Position numbers and translations under genes: made by a program. A DNA stretch of 33,398 nt, taken from assembly GCA_903925535.1 (NCBI GenBank), contig CAIYFY010000317.1, positions 1-33,398 on the forward strand, read 5' to 3'. This document shows positions 25,891 to 33,324 of the stretch, one piece after another. Positions within the stretch are counted from its first letter, which is position 1, and the number at the start of each line of letters is the position of its first letter. Under the pieces are notes generated by a model that ran no database searches, had not been told where the DNA came from, and saw only the letters and a program-made list of their open reading frames with translations. This DNA comes from an uncultured Bacteroidota bacterium. GTDB lineage: Bacteria > Bacteroidota > Bacteroidia > Chitinophagales > Saprospiraceae.

Positions 25891-27174
25891 TCACCTGTTT
25901 TCAGAATGATATTTATTGCTCAGATAAAACCACGAGGCAATTCCAAGCAGCAAAATAATGACCGAACTTCCGTAGCAAAGCACCCTGTAGTATTCGAGCC
26001 AGCTTTGCTGTCTCGCACCAAAATTTTTCCAGAACAACACTGCTGCACTCCCCAGGTAGCCGGTTGAATCGGCTATATACATCAGGAATCCCACATTTCC
26101 GGGTTCTTTAAATGCAGCCAGCAGCCGGTCGAACAGTACTCCGTTAAACAGGAGGTACGGCAGGAAGAGCCCTGAACCCGAGATAATCATCCATGATAAC
26201 GGAGATATCTCTCCCGTCTCGGATAAATATGTTGATAATGCCAGTATCAGTGCGCCGCCGATTGTCATGACGTGAATGACTCCAAGGGCCCGGTAATGTC
26301 TTGAGATGCCTGCCATAGAGGCAATTCCTGCCAGACAGGCCAGTGCAACGGGTATCTCTGCTGTGGTCAGTAACGCAGGCTGACCGCCAAATCCCAGATC
26401 AGACCATATCTCTACTGCAAAATTGTCGCGCACATCCCGTACCACCGTGAGTACCAGATAAATACCGGCAAGCAAAATTATACCCGGTGCAAAACGACTG
26501 AACAGAGCTCCTTGTTCCTGTTTTGACATGGTGAACCGCTCCGATCGGCTATCCCGGTCTTCTTCCGAAGGCGGAGGAACATGTTCAAGTATCCATACGC
26601 AAACCGCCAGTACGGGCAGGAAGATCAGTCCGGCAATAAAAGGCATCCATTCCTCCTGAACATGACAACTACTGATAAGCCACCTTCCTGTCGTCTTGGA
26701 TATGCCCGATGAAATGATGAAATTAACGCACAGAACAGAGGCGAGTATATCGGTGGTGCGCCGCCCCTCCAGGTAGCTGAACACGAGCCCCCACGCCATG
26801 CCCAGCGGCAAGCCGTTCACAAACATCCACATGATATTCCAGGGATATGGAGTTGTTGCAAAGCCGAACAGTGCCGCTTCTGCAATCAGGGCTACTCCCA
26901 CAAGCAGACGAGCGCGATGTTGCACGCCCAGTCCGGCGATAACGCCTATTCCTATAAACTTGGAAAGTGCATATCCCGTTACCTGTGCTACCACCAGCAG
27001 TATTTTGTACTGGACGCCTGCGAATTCCCTGCCATCAAAGGATGCAGCCGTGAAGGGCTTTCTGAAACCGTATATGCTGCAATAAGCCAGAAAGGCCGTT
27101 GTCGCAGTCACGACAACCAGTTGCAGCGGTCTGTTGTGACCGAGATGACGTTTCAAGGCGGGTGAGTGAACCAT
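25891..27174 (-). CDS. Multi-pass inner-membrane transporter-like protein (DUF5690-like)
   Basis: The 427-residue, very hydrophobic protein has about 11-12 predicted transmembrane segments, an MFS-like size and layout, and a charged central loop (about 205-225, PPPSEEDRDSRSERFTMSKQ). Its N-terminal motif YGFRKPFTAASFDG (about 36-49) is what I associate with DUF5690, a family of unknown function. Gene order (first in a leftward pair with the FAD oxidoreductase) makes uptake of an aminophosphonate or export of a product the simplest idea; neither is shown. ATG 27174 is preferred to the upstream TTG. A 7/8 match to the -7 consensus, TAATATTG on the reverse strand, lies at 27193-27200. Confidence 0.75.
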   Translation of the reverse strand: MVHSPALKRHLGHNRPLQLVVVTATTAFLAYCSIYGFRKPFTAASFDGREFAGVQYKILLVVAQVTGYALSKFIGIGVIAGLGVQHRARLLVGVALIAEAALFGFATTPYPWNIMWMFVNGLPLGMAWGLVFSYLEGRRTTDILASVLCVNFIISSGISKTTGRWLISSCHVQEEWMPFIAGLIFLPVLAVCVWILEHVPPPSEEDRDSRSERFTMSKQEQGALFSRFAPGIILLAGIYLVLTVVRDVRDNFAVEIWSDLGFGGQPALLTTAEIPVALACLAGIASMAGISRHYRALGVIHVMTIGGALILALSTYLSETGEISPLSWMIISGSGLFLPYLLFNGVLFDRLLAAFKEPGNVGFLMYIADSTGYLGSAAVLFWKNFGARQQSWLEYYRVLCYGSSVIILLLGIASWFYLSNKYHSENR

Positions 27175-27192
27175 CTGTTTCGTAATTCCACA

Positions 27193-27200
27193 CAATATTA
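27193..27200 (-). promoter_or_regulatory. Possible -7 element for the leftward DUF5690-like/FAD pair
   Basis: The reverse strand reads TAATATTG, one mismatch from TAnnTTTG, 18 bp before ATG 27174. The heptamers upstream on this strand (TTATTTC and TAATCAA, 27225-27242, 7-4-7 layout) match the TTAAT array only weakly. Confidence 0.35.
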
Positions 27201-27249
27201 TGGGCTTAAGTATCTGTAAATTAATTGATTATGACGAAATAACCTTATC

Positions 27250-27289
27250 TTAATGATCGCTTCTCAATAACTTAATCTGGCCTTGAAAA
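27250..27289 (+). promoter_or_regulatory. Operator-like array of TTAAT heptamers upstream of the phnX-like gene
   Basis: Heptamers TTAATGA (27250-27256), TTCTCAA (27261-27267), TTAATCT (27272-27278) and TTGAAAA (27283-27289) lie in perfect 11-bp register. The array ends 29 bp before the -7 element. It shares the spacer-plus-heptamer TAAC-TTAAT core with the susC array. It lies between divergent genes and could serve both. Confidence 0.6.
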
Positions 27290-27318
27290 ACTTAAAAATG
27301 GCATAACAATAGCCCGGT

Positions 27319-27326
27319 TACATTTG
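27319..27326 (+). promoter_or_regulatory. -7 element of the phnX-like promoter
   Basis: TACATTTG is a perfect TAnnTTTG. The -33 position (about 27295) is AAA, so there is no normal -33 element, as expected for an activated promoter. The ATG is 17 bp downstream, giving a very short leader. Confidence 0.55.
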
Positions 27327-27343
27327 TGCCAAACAAAACTGAT

Positions 27344-28042
27344 ATGTCTGTCAAACTGATTGTCCTTGATATCGCAGGAACTACAGTATGCGATAATAAT
27401 GAAGTGCTGAACTGCTTCTCCGCAGCTTGCCGTGAAAGTGGTATTGTGGCTACCGATACCCGCCTGAACTCGCTGATGGGTGTCTCCAAACTGGAGGTAT
27501 TTCATACGCTCTGGCGCGAACAACTGGGCGACGATACCTCCGTTGCAATCATCCGGGAGAAGGCTGCTGCTGCCTATGACACTTTCAGACATATTCTGGA
27601 AGACTATTACCGTGCCTGCCCCCTGCAACCCACGGAGGGAGCACTTGAGCTGTTCCACTGGGCGCAAGGAATGAACATTAATATCGCTCTTAACACGGGT
27701 TTCTACAGAGCCGTTACAGATATCATTCTTGGGCGTATGGGCTGGCTCCCCGGCATGTCTGGCAGTCCGGTCCAGTTTGTTATTACCAGCGAAGAGGTGC
27801 CCGCCGGGCGCCCTGCTCCGCACATGATTCGCGCCGCGATGGCATACTTCGGCGTAGAAAGCTCCAAAAATGTGGTGAAAATCGGTGATACTCCGGTTGA
27901 TCTGCTGGAGGGAAAAAATGCAGACTGTCTGATGTCGCTCGCAGTAACCAACGGTACGCATACCTTCGAACAATTGTCGGTTTTCGAGAACGATGGCCTG
28001 CTGAAAAGTCTCCGATACCTGCCGGAGTATCTGACCGCTTAA
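27344..28042 (+). CDS. Phosphonatase (PhnX)-like HAD hydrolase
   Basis: The 232-residue HAD-superfamily enzyme is closest to phosphonoacetaldehyde hydrolase, which splits phosphonoacetaldehyde into acetaldehyde and phosphate. The nucleophile loop is DIAGTTV with D9; position +2 is alanine, as in PhnX, not the acid of ordinary HAD phosphatases. The cap contains MGVSKLEVF, with K49 aligning by eye to the Schiff-base lysine of PhnX (MGLLK). Later motifs are ALNTGFYRAV (115-124), VPAGRPAPHMI (152-162) and the metal-binding KIGDTPVDLLEG (D182, D186). It is shorter than typical PhnX (about 260-270), so the TIGR03351 'phosphonatase-like' subfamily is likely and the substrate may be a relative of phosphonoacetaldehyde. 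ATG 27344 is the first codon after the promoter; the upstream GTG overlaps the -7 element. Confidence 0.82.
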   Translation: MSVKLIVLDIAGTTVCDNNEVLNCFSAACRESGIVATDTRLNSLMGVSKLEVFHTLWREQLGDDTSVAIIREKAAAAYDTFRHILEDYYRACPLQPTEGALELFHWAQGMNINIALNTGFYRAVTDIILGRMGWLPGMSGSPVQFVITSEEVPAGRPAPHMIRAAMAYFGVESSKNVVKIGDTPVDLLEGKNADCLMSLAVTNGTHTFEQLSVFENDGLLKSLRYLPEYLTA

Positions 28043-28078
28043 TATTCACTTCATCTAAACTTAATTCATACTTAATCT
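28039..28078 (+). promoter_or_regulatory. Operator-like array of TTAAT heptamers upstream of the T9SS protein gene
   Basis: Heptamers TTAATAT (28039-28045), TTCATCT (28050-28056), TTAATTC (28061-28067) and TTAATCT (28072-28078) lie in perfect 11-bp register. The first overlaps the stop codon of the phnX-like gene. The array ends 30 bp before the -7 element and aligns heptamer by heptamer with the array at 27250-27289. Confidence 0.62.
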
Positions 28079-28108
28079 CCTATTTTCGGGCAGTAAACGC
28101 TCTGCCGC

Positions 28109-28116
28109 GACCTTTG
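28109..28116 (+). promoter_or_regulatory. -7 element of the T9SS beta-rich protein promoter
   Basis: GACCTTTG matches TAnnTTTG except at the first base, 34 bp before the ATG. A proper -33 TTG is lacking (TTC at 28085-28087). Confidence 0.45.
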
Positions 28117-28150
28117 CAGTGAAATTTTGACTGACTAAATTTTTCCTGCA

Positions 28151-31024
28151 ATGAAAAAAATTACATTACTTCTTGCGCTTGTCGTGTCACTGGCGGCCAG
28201 TGCACTGGCACAAGTAGTTGTTTCCGGCGATATCGCTACCAACACTACCTGGACGAAAAATAATACGTATCTTCTTAGCGGCTTTGTTTATGTGACCAAT
28301 GGTGCCACTCTAACCATCGAACCGGGCACGGTAATCAAAGGCGAAAAATCTTCCAAAGGCTCGCTGATTGTTACCCGCGGCTGCAAGATCGTGGCTAATG
28401 GCACCGCCACAGAACCTGTTGTGTTCACCAGCGCGGAGGCAACGCCTTCCTACGGCGATTGGGGTGGCCTGATCATTCTGGGTTATGCACCTACCAATAT
28501 CTCTTATAATGGTATTGCAGGTATCGGCCTGATTGAGGGCGGTATTGATCCTGTAAAAGGTCTTTATGGCGGTGGCGACCAGCCAAACGGAGCGGTAGCT
28601 GCCGATAACTCCGGTGTTCTCCGCTACGTACGCGTTGAGTACCCGGGTATTGCCTTCCAGCCAAACAACGAAATCAATGGAATCACTTTCGGCGGCGTCG
28701 GTTCTGGTACTGTTGTTGATCATGTTCAGGTTTCATATGCTGCCGACGACGCTTTCGAGTGGTTCGGTGGAACGGTAAACGGCTCGCACCTGATTGCTTA
28801 TCGCGCACTCGACGATGACTTCGATACTGACTTCGGTTTCACTGGAAAGGTACAGTTTGGTCTGGTTGTCCGCGACCCGCAAGTAGCTGATGTAAGCGGC
28901 TCCAATGGCTTCGAAGCTGATAACGATGCGAATGGCAGCGGTAATACCCCGAAATCAAGGGCTACCTTCTCCAACATCACGGTGGTAGGCCCCTCTGGCA
29001 CGGTAAACTCCAACTACAAGCGCGCCGCACATCTGCGCCGCAATACAGAAAATGCCATTTTCAACAGTGTACTGGTAGGCAGCTACCCCGTGGGCCTGTT
29101 TATTGACGGTGATTCATGCGCAAACAATGCCACCAATGGCAAACTGATTGTCCGCAACAGTTTCTTCACCGGTATGACTACTCCGCTGAGCACGAACTCG
29201 AGCGGCTTTAACATCGCCAACTGGGCTGCTGACAAGGCTATTGTGGCCTCCAGCAATTCTGCCGATGCCAAACTGGCTGATCCTTTCAATATCAATCTGC
29301 CCAATCCGCGTCCTCAGCCAGGCTCGCCGGTGCTGACTGCCGCCAGCTTCACCAGCGACCCGCGCATTCAGGATAATTTCTTCACTCCGGTAAGCTATGC
29401 AGGCGCTTTCGGCCCTACCGGCGACTGGACCTGCCCATGGGCTTCCTGGGCTACTCCGGGCTGTATCCCGGCTCCAACGCCCAATCAGGTGCTTGTTTCT
29501 ACAGATGTCACGCAGAATACTACCTGGACTGCCGATAATGAATATACACTGCAGGGCTTTATCTATGTAAGCAACTGCGCCACACTGACAATTCAGCCGG
29601 GTACTGTTATCAAAGGCGATAAAGGCTCCAAAGGCGCCCTGATCGTCACCCGCTGTTCCAAAATTGTGGCTGATGGCACAGTGGATGCACCAATCGTGTT
29701 CACTACCAATGACCCGAACCCGTCTTATGGTTCATGGGGTGGTCTGATCATCCTTGGTAACGCCCCCACCAACCAGACTTACAATGGAACCGCCGGCCTC
29801 GGCCTGATCGAAGGTGGTCTTGATCCCAACAAGGCGCTTTATGGTGGTAATGATGTAAACGATAACTCCGGTGTACTCCGCTACGTACGCGTTGAATATC
29901 CTGGTATCGCTTTCCAGCCAAACAATGAAATCAATGGTATTACTTTCGGTGCGGTTGGCGCAGGCACAACAGTGGATAATGTACAGGTGTCCTTCGCAGG
30001 CGATGACGCTTTCGAATGGTTCGGAGGAACGGTTAACTGCAAACACCTGATTGCCTATCGCGCACTCGACGATGATTTCGACGCTGACAATGGCTACAAA
30101 GGCAATGTCCAGTACGCACTTTCTGTTCGCGATCCGCAGGTAGCCGACGTGAGCGGCTCCAACGGTTTCGAGATTGATAATGATGCCAGCGGCAGTACAA
30201 CTACCCCCAAAACTGCTCCAACCTTCTCCAACGTGACACTCGTTGGTCCAACCGGTACTATCAATTCCAACTACAGACGCGCCGCTCACCTGCGCCGCAA
30301 CAGCGAGGCTGCTATCTTTAACTCGCTGCTCCTCGGAAGTTACCCGGTGGGTATCTTTGTTGATGGATCTTCTACCACTACCAATGCCGCCAACGGCCTG
30401 CTCGAGGTGAAAAATACACAGGTACACGGACCGGTTGATCCGCTCAGCGCCAATCCGAATACCTTTGATATTGATACATGGTTTGCTACCAGCGGATGGG
30501 GTAATGCCACCAATGCCAGTGCAACCGGCGCCAACCTGCAGGATGCTTTCAACCTGGACTACCCGAATGCGCAGCCTACAGGTGTCTCCTCTGCGCTGAA
30601 CGCCTCTTCATTCTCATCTCCACGCCTGATCAGCGCGTTCTTCGACAATGTATCTTATGTGGGTGCATTCGGCGGTGGTGCCGGCTCCGACTGGACGTGC
30701 GGATGGGCCCGCTTCAAGGAGCTCAATAACAACTGTTTCGTGGGTACAGAAGAAGTGGCTACCTATATCAATGAGGTAAAACTCTTCCCGACTGTCGCAA
30801 ACGATCAGGTAACACTCCAGCTGAACATGGTGAAATCTGCCGATCTCTCTGTTGAAATTTATGGTATGAACGGTCAGTACTTCGGCAGTCAGATCAACGA
30901 AAAGGTGTTTGAAGGCGCTCAGCAGTTCACACTGAACACGGCCGCGCTGCCCCGCGGTTTCTACTTCGTTCGTATTCAGGCCGGTGACGCAGTCGCCACC
31001 GAAAAACTGATCATCGCAAGATAA
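28151..31024 (+). CDS. Secreted T9SS protein with two tandem ~420-residue beta-rich domains
   Basis: The 957-residue protein has a signal peptide (1-20, MKKITLLLALVVSLAASALA). Two homologous units follow (about 22-445 and 447-863). Each opens with a TWT..N.Y.L.GF.YV...ATLTI.PGTVIKG motif, has parallel-beta-helix-like texture (GDWGGLIILG, SGVLRYVRVEYPGIAFQPN), an acidic cluster in AYRALDDDFDTD / AYRALDDDFDAD, and closes with a cysteine-containing WTC.WA segment. A T9SS type A tail (about 870-957, KLFPTVANDQVTL through GFYFVRIQ) directs secretion or surface anchoring. The function is not established. The acidic loops could bind calcium, and the operator shared with susC and phnX-like suggests a role in phosphorus scavenging. 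Confidence 0.85.
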   Translation: MKKITLLLALVVSLAASALAQVVVSGDIATNTTWTKNNTYLLSGFVYVTNGATLTIEPGTVIKGEKSSKGSLIVTRGCKIVANGTATEPVVFTSAEATPSYGDWGGLIILGYAPTNISYNGIAGIGLIEGGIDPVKGLYGGGDQPNGAVAADNSGVLRYVRVEYPGIAFQPNNEINGITFGGVGSGTVVDHVQVSYAADDAFEWFGGTVNGSHLIAYRALDDDFDTDFGFTGKVQFGLVVRDPQVADVSGSNGFEADNDANGSGNTPKSRATFSNITVVGPSGTVNSNYKRAAHLRRNTENAIFNSVLVGSYPVGLFIDGDSCANNATNGKLIVRNSFFTGMTTPLSTNSSGFNIANWAADKAIVASSNSADAKLADPFNINLPNPRPQPGSPVLTAASFTSDPRIQDNFFTPVSYAGAFGPTGDWTCPWASWATPGCIPAPTPNQVLVSTDVTQNTTWTADNEYTLQGFIYVSNCATLTIQPGTVIKGDKGSKGALIVTRCSKIVADGTVDAPIVFTTNDPNPSYGSWGGLIILGNAPTNQTYNGTAGLGLIEGGLDPNKALYGGNDVNDNSGVLRYVRVEYPGIAFQPNNEINGITFGAVGAGTTVDNVQVSFAGDDAFEWFGGTVNCKHLIAYRALDDDFDADNGYKGNVQYALSVRDPQVADVSGSNGFEIDNDASGSTTTPKTAPTFSNVTLVGPTGTINSNYRRAAHLRRNSEAAIFNSLLLGSYPVGIFVDGSSTTTNAANGLLEVKNTQVHGPVDPLSANPNTFDIDTWFATSGWGNATNASATGANLQDAFNLDYPNAQPTGVSSALNASSFSSPRLISAFFDNVSYVGAFGGGAGSDWTCGWARFKELNNNCFVGTEEVATYINEVKLFPTVANDQVTLQLNMVKSADLSVEIYGMNGQYFGSQINEKVFEGAQQFTLNTAALPRGFYFVRIQAGDAVATEKLIIAR
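28214..29488 (+). repeat. Internal domain repeat, unit 1
   Basis: First copy of the ~420-codon duplication inside the T9SS gene. Its DNA is clearly similar to unit 2; for example the region 28611-28700 matches 29868-29957 at most positions, with differences mainly at third codon positions. Confidence 0.85.
29489..30739 (+). repeat. Internal domain repeat, unit 2
   Basis: Second copy of the duplication. It is slightly shorter, lacking about six residues in the loop after LYGG. Boundaries were set from the matching TWT..N openings and the WTC.WA closings. Confidence 0.85.
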
Positions 31025-31058
31025 AAAACGGCAAGTTTAGTACAATAACCTGATGATT

Positions 31059-31096
31059 TGAGTCGCTCCTTGAGTGGGGCGACTCATTTCTTTTTC
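31059..31096 (+). terminator. Intrinsic terminator after the T9SS protein gene
   Basis: An 11-bp stem with one G-T wobble (31059-31069 TGAGTCGCTCC with 31076-31086) around a 6-base loop is followed by a T-rich tail, TTTCTTTTTC. It closes the putative phosphorus island 35 bp after its last stop. Confidence 0.85.
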
Positions 31097-31207
31097 AGCC
31101 ATATACTCCTCCGGAATATTCATACATCTGATTTGTTGAGAATTTTGTCTGCAGTACCGGAATATGTCCGTAAAATAGCCCCCGAAACCTGATAATTCAA
31201 TTTGTCT

Positions 31208-33088
31208 ATGCTCAAAAACATTTTCCTCTGCTGCTTTATGCTGCTTTGTGCGCTGGCAACTGCCCAGCGGCCCTCCGCAGCTGATTCTGCCTTCATCCGG
31301 GACAATTATACGAAACGCGAGGTGATGATTCCCATGCGCGACGGTGTACGCCTCTTCACCTCCATCTATACGCCGAAGGATCTGTCGAAAAAATATCCGG
31401 TCATTATGCGGCGCTCTCCTTACTCCTGCAGCCCGTATGGCGCCGATACCTACACTACCCGTATCCAGAATATGGATCTCGCCCGTGCCGGCTATATTTT
31501 TGTTTTTCAGGATGTGCGCGGCAGATATATGAGCGAAGGGCAGTTCGTGGATGTTCGCCCCTATATTCCCACCTCCGACCCGTCGCCAAAAGGGAAAAAA
31601 CAAACCGATGAAGCCACCGATACCTATGATACCGTTGACTGGCTCCTGAAATTCGCTACCGGTAATAATGGCCGTGTGGGAGTCATGGGTATCTCTTATC
31701 CGGGCTTTTATTCAACGATGGCTATTCTGGCTGATCACCCGGCTATCAAGGCGGTATCACCCCAGGCACCCGTCACCGACTGGTTTATCGGCGATGACTT
31801 CCATCACAACGGTGCCTTTTTCATGATGGACGGATTTGCTTTCTACTCCGGTTTCGGAAAACCGCGCCCCGAGCCGACTACTTCCGGTCAGCCGGGCTTC
31901 AGCGACTGGAAAACGCCGGACAATTATGATTTTTTCCTCCGGGCCGGAGCCCTGCGCAATCTGACCGAAAAATTTGGCATGAAGGATATCCCGTTCTGGA
32001 ATGAACTGATGGAACATCCCGATTACGATGCCTGGTGGCAGGCCCGCAACCCGCGCCCGCACCTGAAGAATGTAAAGCCTGCTGTGATGACAGTGGGCGG
32101 TCTCTTCGATGCTGAAGACTGCTGGGGTGCCTGGAATGTGTATAAGTCCGTGGAGAAGCAAAATTCGTCCGCTATCTCAAACAGGGTAGTGATGGGTCCC
32201 TGGGTACACGGCGGATGGGCACGCGGAGCCGGCGATCGCCTGGGTGCAGTAACTTTTGGATCACGTACCAGCGAATTTTATCAGAAAGAAATTGAATTCA
32301 GATTTTTTGAATACTACCTCAAAGATTCCGGAAAAATGGACCTCCCGGAAGCTTATGTGTTTGAAACCGGCTCCAACAAATGGAGTACCTATGATGCCTG
32401 GCCACCCAAAGACGCCCGACCGGTGAAATATTATTTCGGTGCTCAGGGCCGTCTCTCGGCAGCACCTCCACCCAATGAAAGCCGAACGCCGCAGACCGAC
32501 CGGTACACCTCCGACCCGGCTAATCCCGTACCCTATGCCGATGGTGTACACCTGCGCAGAACAAACGAGTATATGATTGATGATCAGCGGTTTGCATCCC
32601 GCAGGCCCGACGTGCTTACGTATCAGACCGAATCACTGAACAGCCCTGTGACGGTAACCGGTCCGGTTATTGCCGATTTGTGGACTACCCTTAGTACCTC
32701 GGATGCCGACTTTGTTGTGAAACTGGTGGATGTATTTCCGGATACCCTCCAGGGCCGTGAAAACGGAATACCAATGGGGGGATATCAGATGCTGGTGCGG
32801 GGAGAAATTTTCCGCGGCCGTTACAGAGACAGTTTCGGGCAACCCAGGGCATTCACACCCGGAACGGCAGCCAATGTGAAGTTTGAACTGCCCGACGTGT
32901 CGCATACCTTCCTGCCCGGACATAAAATCATGATACAGGTGCAAAGCAGCTGGTTCCCGCTGGTGGACCGCAACCCGCAGCAGTTCATAGATATCTACAA
33001 GGCAAAAGACGAAGATTTCGTCCCCTGCGATATACAGATACACCGCGATGCCAGCCGTGCTTCGGGTGTAATACTGCCAGTACGGTAG
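31208..33088 (+). CDS. Secreted CocE/NonD-family (S15-like) alpha/beta hydrolase
   Basis: The 626-residue exported hydrolase has a signal peptide (about 1-19, MLKNIFLCCFMLLCALATA). The alpha/beta core starts at KREVMIPMRDGVRLFTSIYTP. The nucleophile is S163 in GISYPGF, the catalytic acid probably D301 in LFDAEDCWGA, and the histidine H334 in GPWVHGGW. A beta-jelly-roll C-terminal domain follows (about 465-626). In alpha-amino-acid ester hydrolases a D-x-E-D arrangement forms a carboxylate cluster that binds the amine, and here D301-A-E303-D304 fits; amino-acid ester or peptide hydrolysis is therefore a reasonable guess. ATG 31208 is chosen over the in-frame TTG at 31202. It stands alone, after a terminator, with only a weak -7 candidate (GAATTTTG, 31140-31147). 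Confidence 0.9.
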   Translation: MLKNIFLCCFMLLCALATAQRPSAADSAFIRDNYTKREVMIPMRDGVRLFTSIYTPKDLSKKYPVIMRRSPYSCSPYGADTYTTRIQNMDLARAGYIFVFQDVRGRYMSEGQFVDVRPYIPTSDPSPKGKKQTDEATDTYDTVDWLLKFATGNNGRVGVMGISYPGFYSTMAILADHPAIKAVSPQAPVTDWFIGDDFHHNGAFFMMDGFAFYSGFGKPRPEPTTSGQPGFSDWKTPDNYDFFLRAGALRNLTEKFGMKDIPFWNELMEHPDYDAWWQARNPRPHLKNVKPAVMTVGGLFDAEDCWGAWNVYKSVEKQNSSAISNRVVMGPWVHGGWARGAGDRLGAVTFGSRTSEFYQKEIEFRFFEYYLKDSGKMDLPEAYVFETGSNKWSTYDAWPPKDARPVKYYFGAQGRLSAAPPPNESRTPQTDRYTSDPANPVPYADGVHLRRTNEYMIDDQRFASRRPDVLTYQTESLNSPVTVTGPVIADLWTTLSTSDADFVVKLVDVFPDTLQGRENGIPMGGYQMLVRGEIFRGRYRDSFGQPRAFTPGTAANVKFELPDVSHTFLPGHKIMIQVQSSWFPLVDRNPQQFIDIYKAKDEDFVPCDIQIHRDASRASGVILPVR

Positions 33089-33098
33089 CCCACTCAGG

Positions 33099-33148
33099 GC
33101 GGATACAGTGTGGTGCGACAAAGTCGTGTCAGACCACACTGTATCCGC
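33099..33148. terminator. Perfect 16-bp inverted repeat after the hydrolase gene
   Basis: Arms 33099-33114 (GCGGATACAGTGTGGT) and 33133-33148 are exact reverse complements, with a nested CGAC/GTCG pair in the 18-base loop. It starts 10 bp after the stop. A weak T-rich stretch follows (33157-33166). A terminator is most likely. Confidence 0.65.
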
Positions 33149-33212
33149 ATGCCAACTTGTTTGTTTTCAAATAAAAATACACTTTAGACATACAATTTGG
33201 GCCATGAAGCCG

Positions 33213-33230
33213 GTTTTTTATTTAAAAAAC
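33213..33230. repeat. AT-rich 18-bp palindrome upstream of the last gene
   Basis: GTTTTTTA (33213-33220) and TAAAAAAC (33223-33230) are exact complements around TT. It could act as a bidirectional terminator or an operator for the following gene. The rest of 33149-33297 holds no gene I can support. Confidence 0.5.
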
Positions 33231-33324
33231 TGCGATTTCAGCGAAAATATATACAGTATTTTCTACAATCTCTTTAGTTTTACGCACGAGTTTTAATATG
33301 TCAACAACGACGAACATGGTAAAC

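Noticed and set aside
25879..25891. 13-bp odd palindrome ACTGCCTGGCAGT at the end of the DUF5690-like gene
   Set aside because: Short, overlapping the stop codon and with no loop; could be chance.
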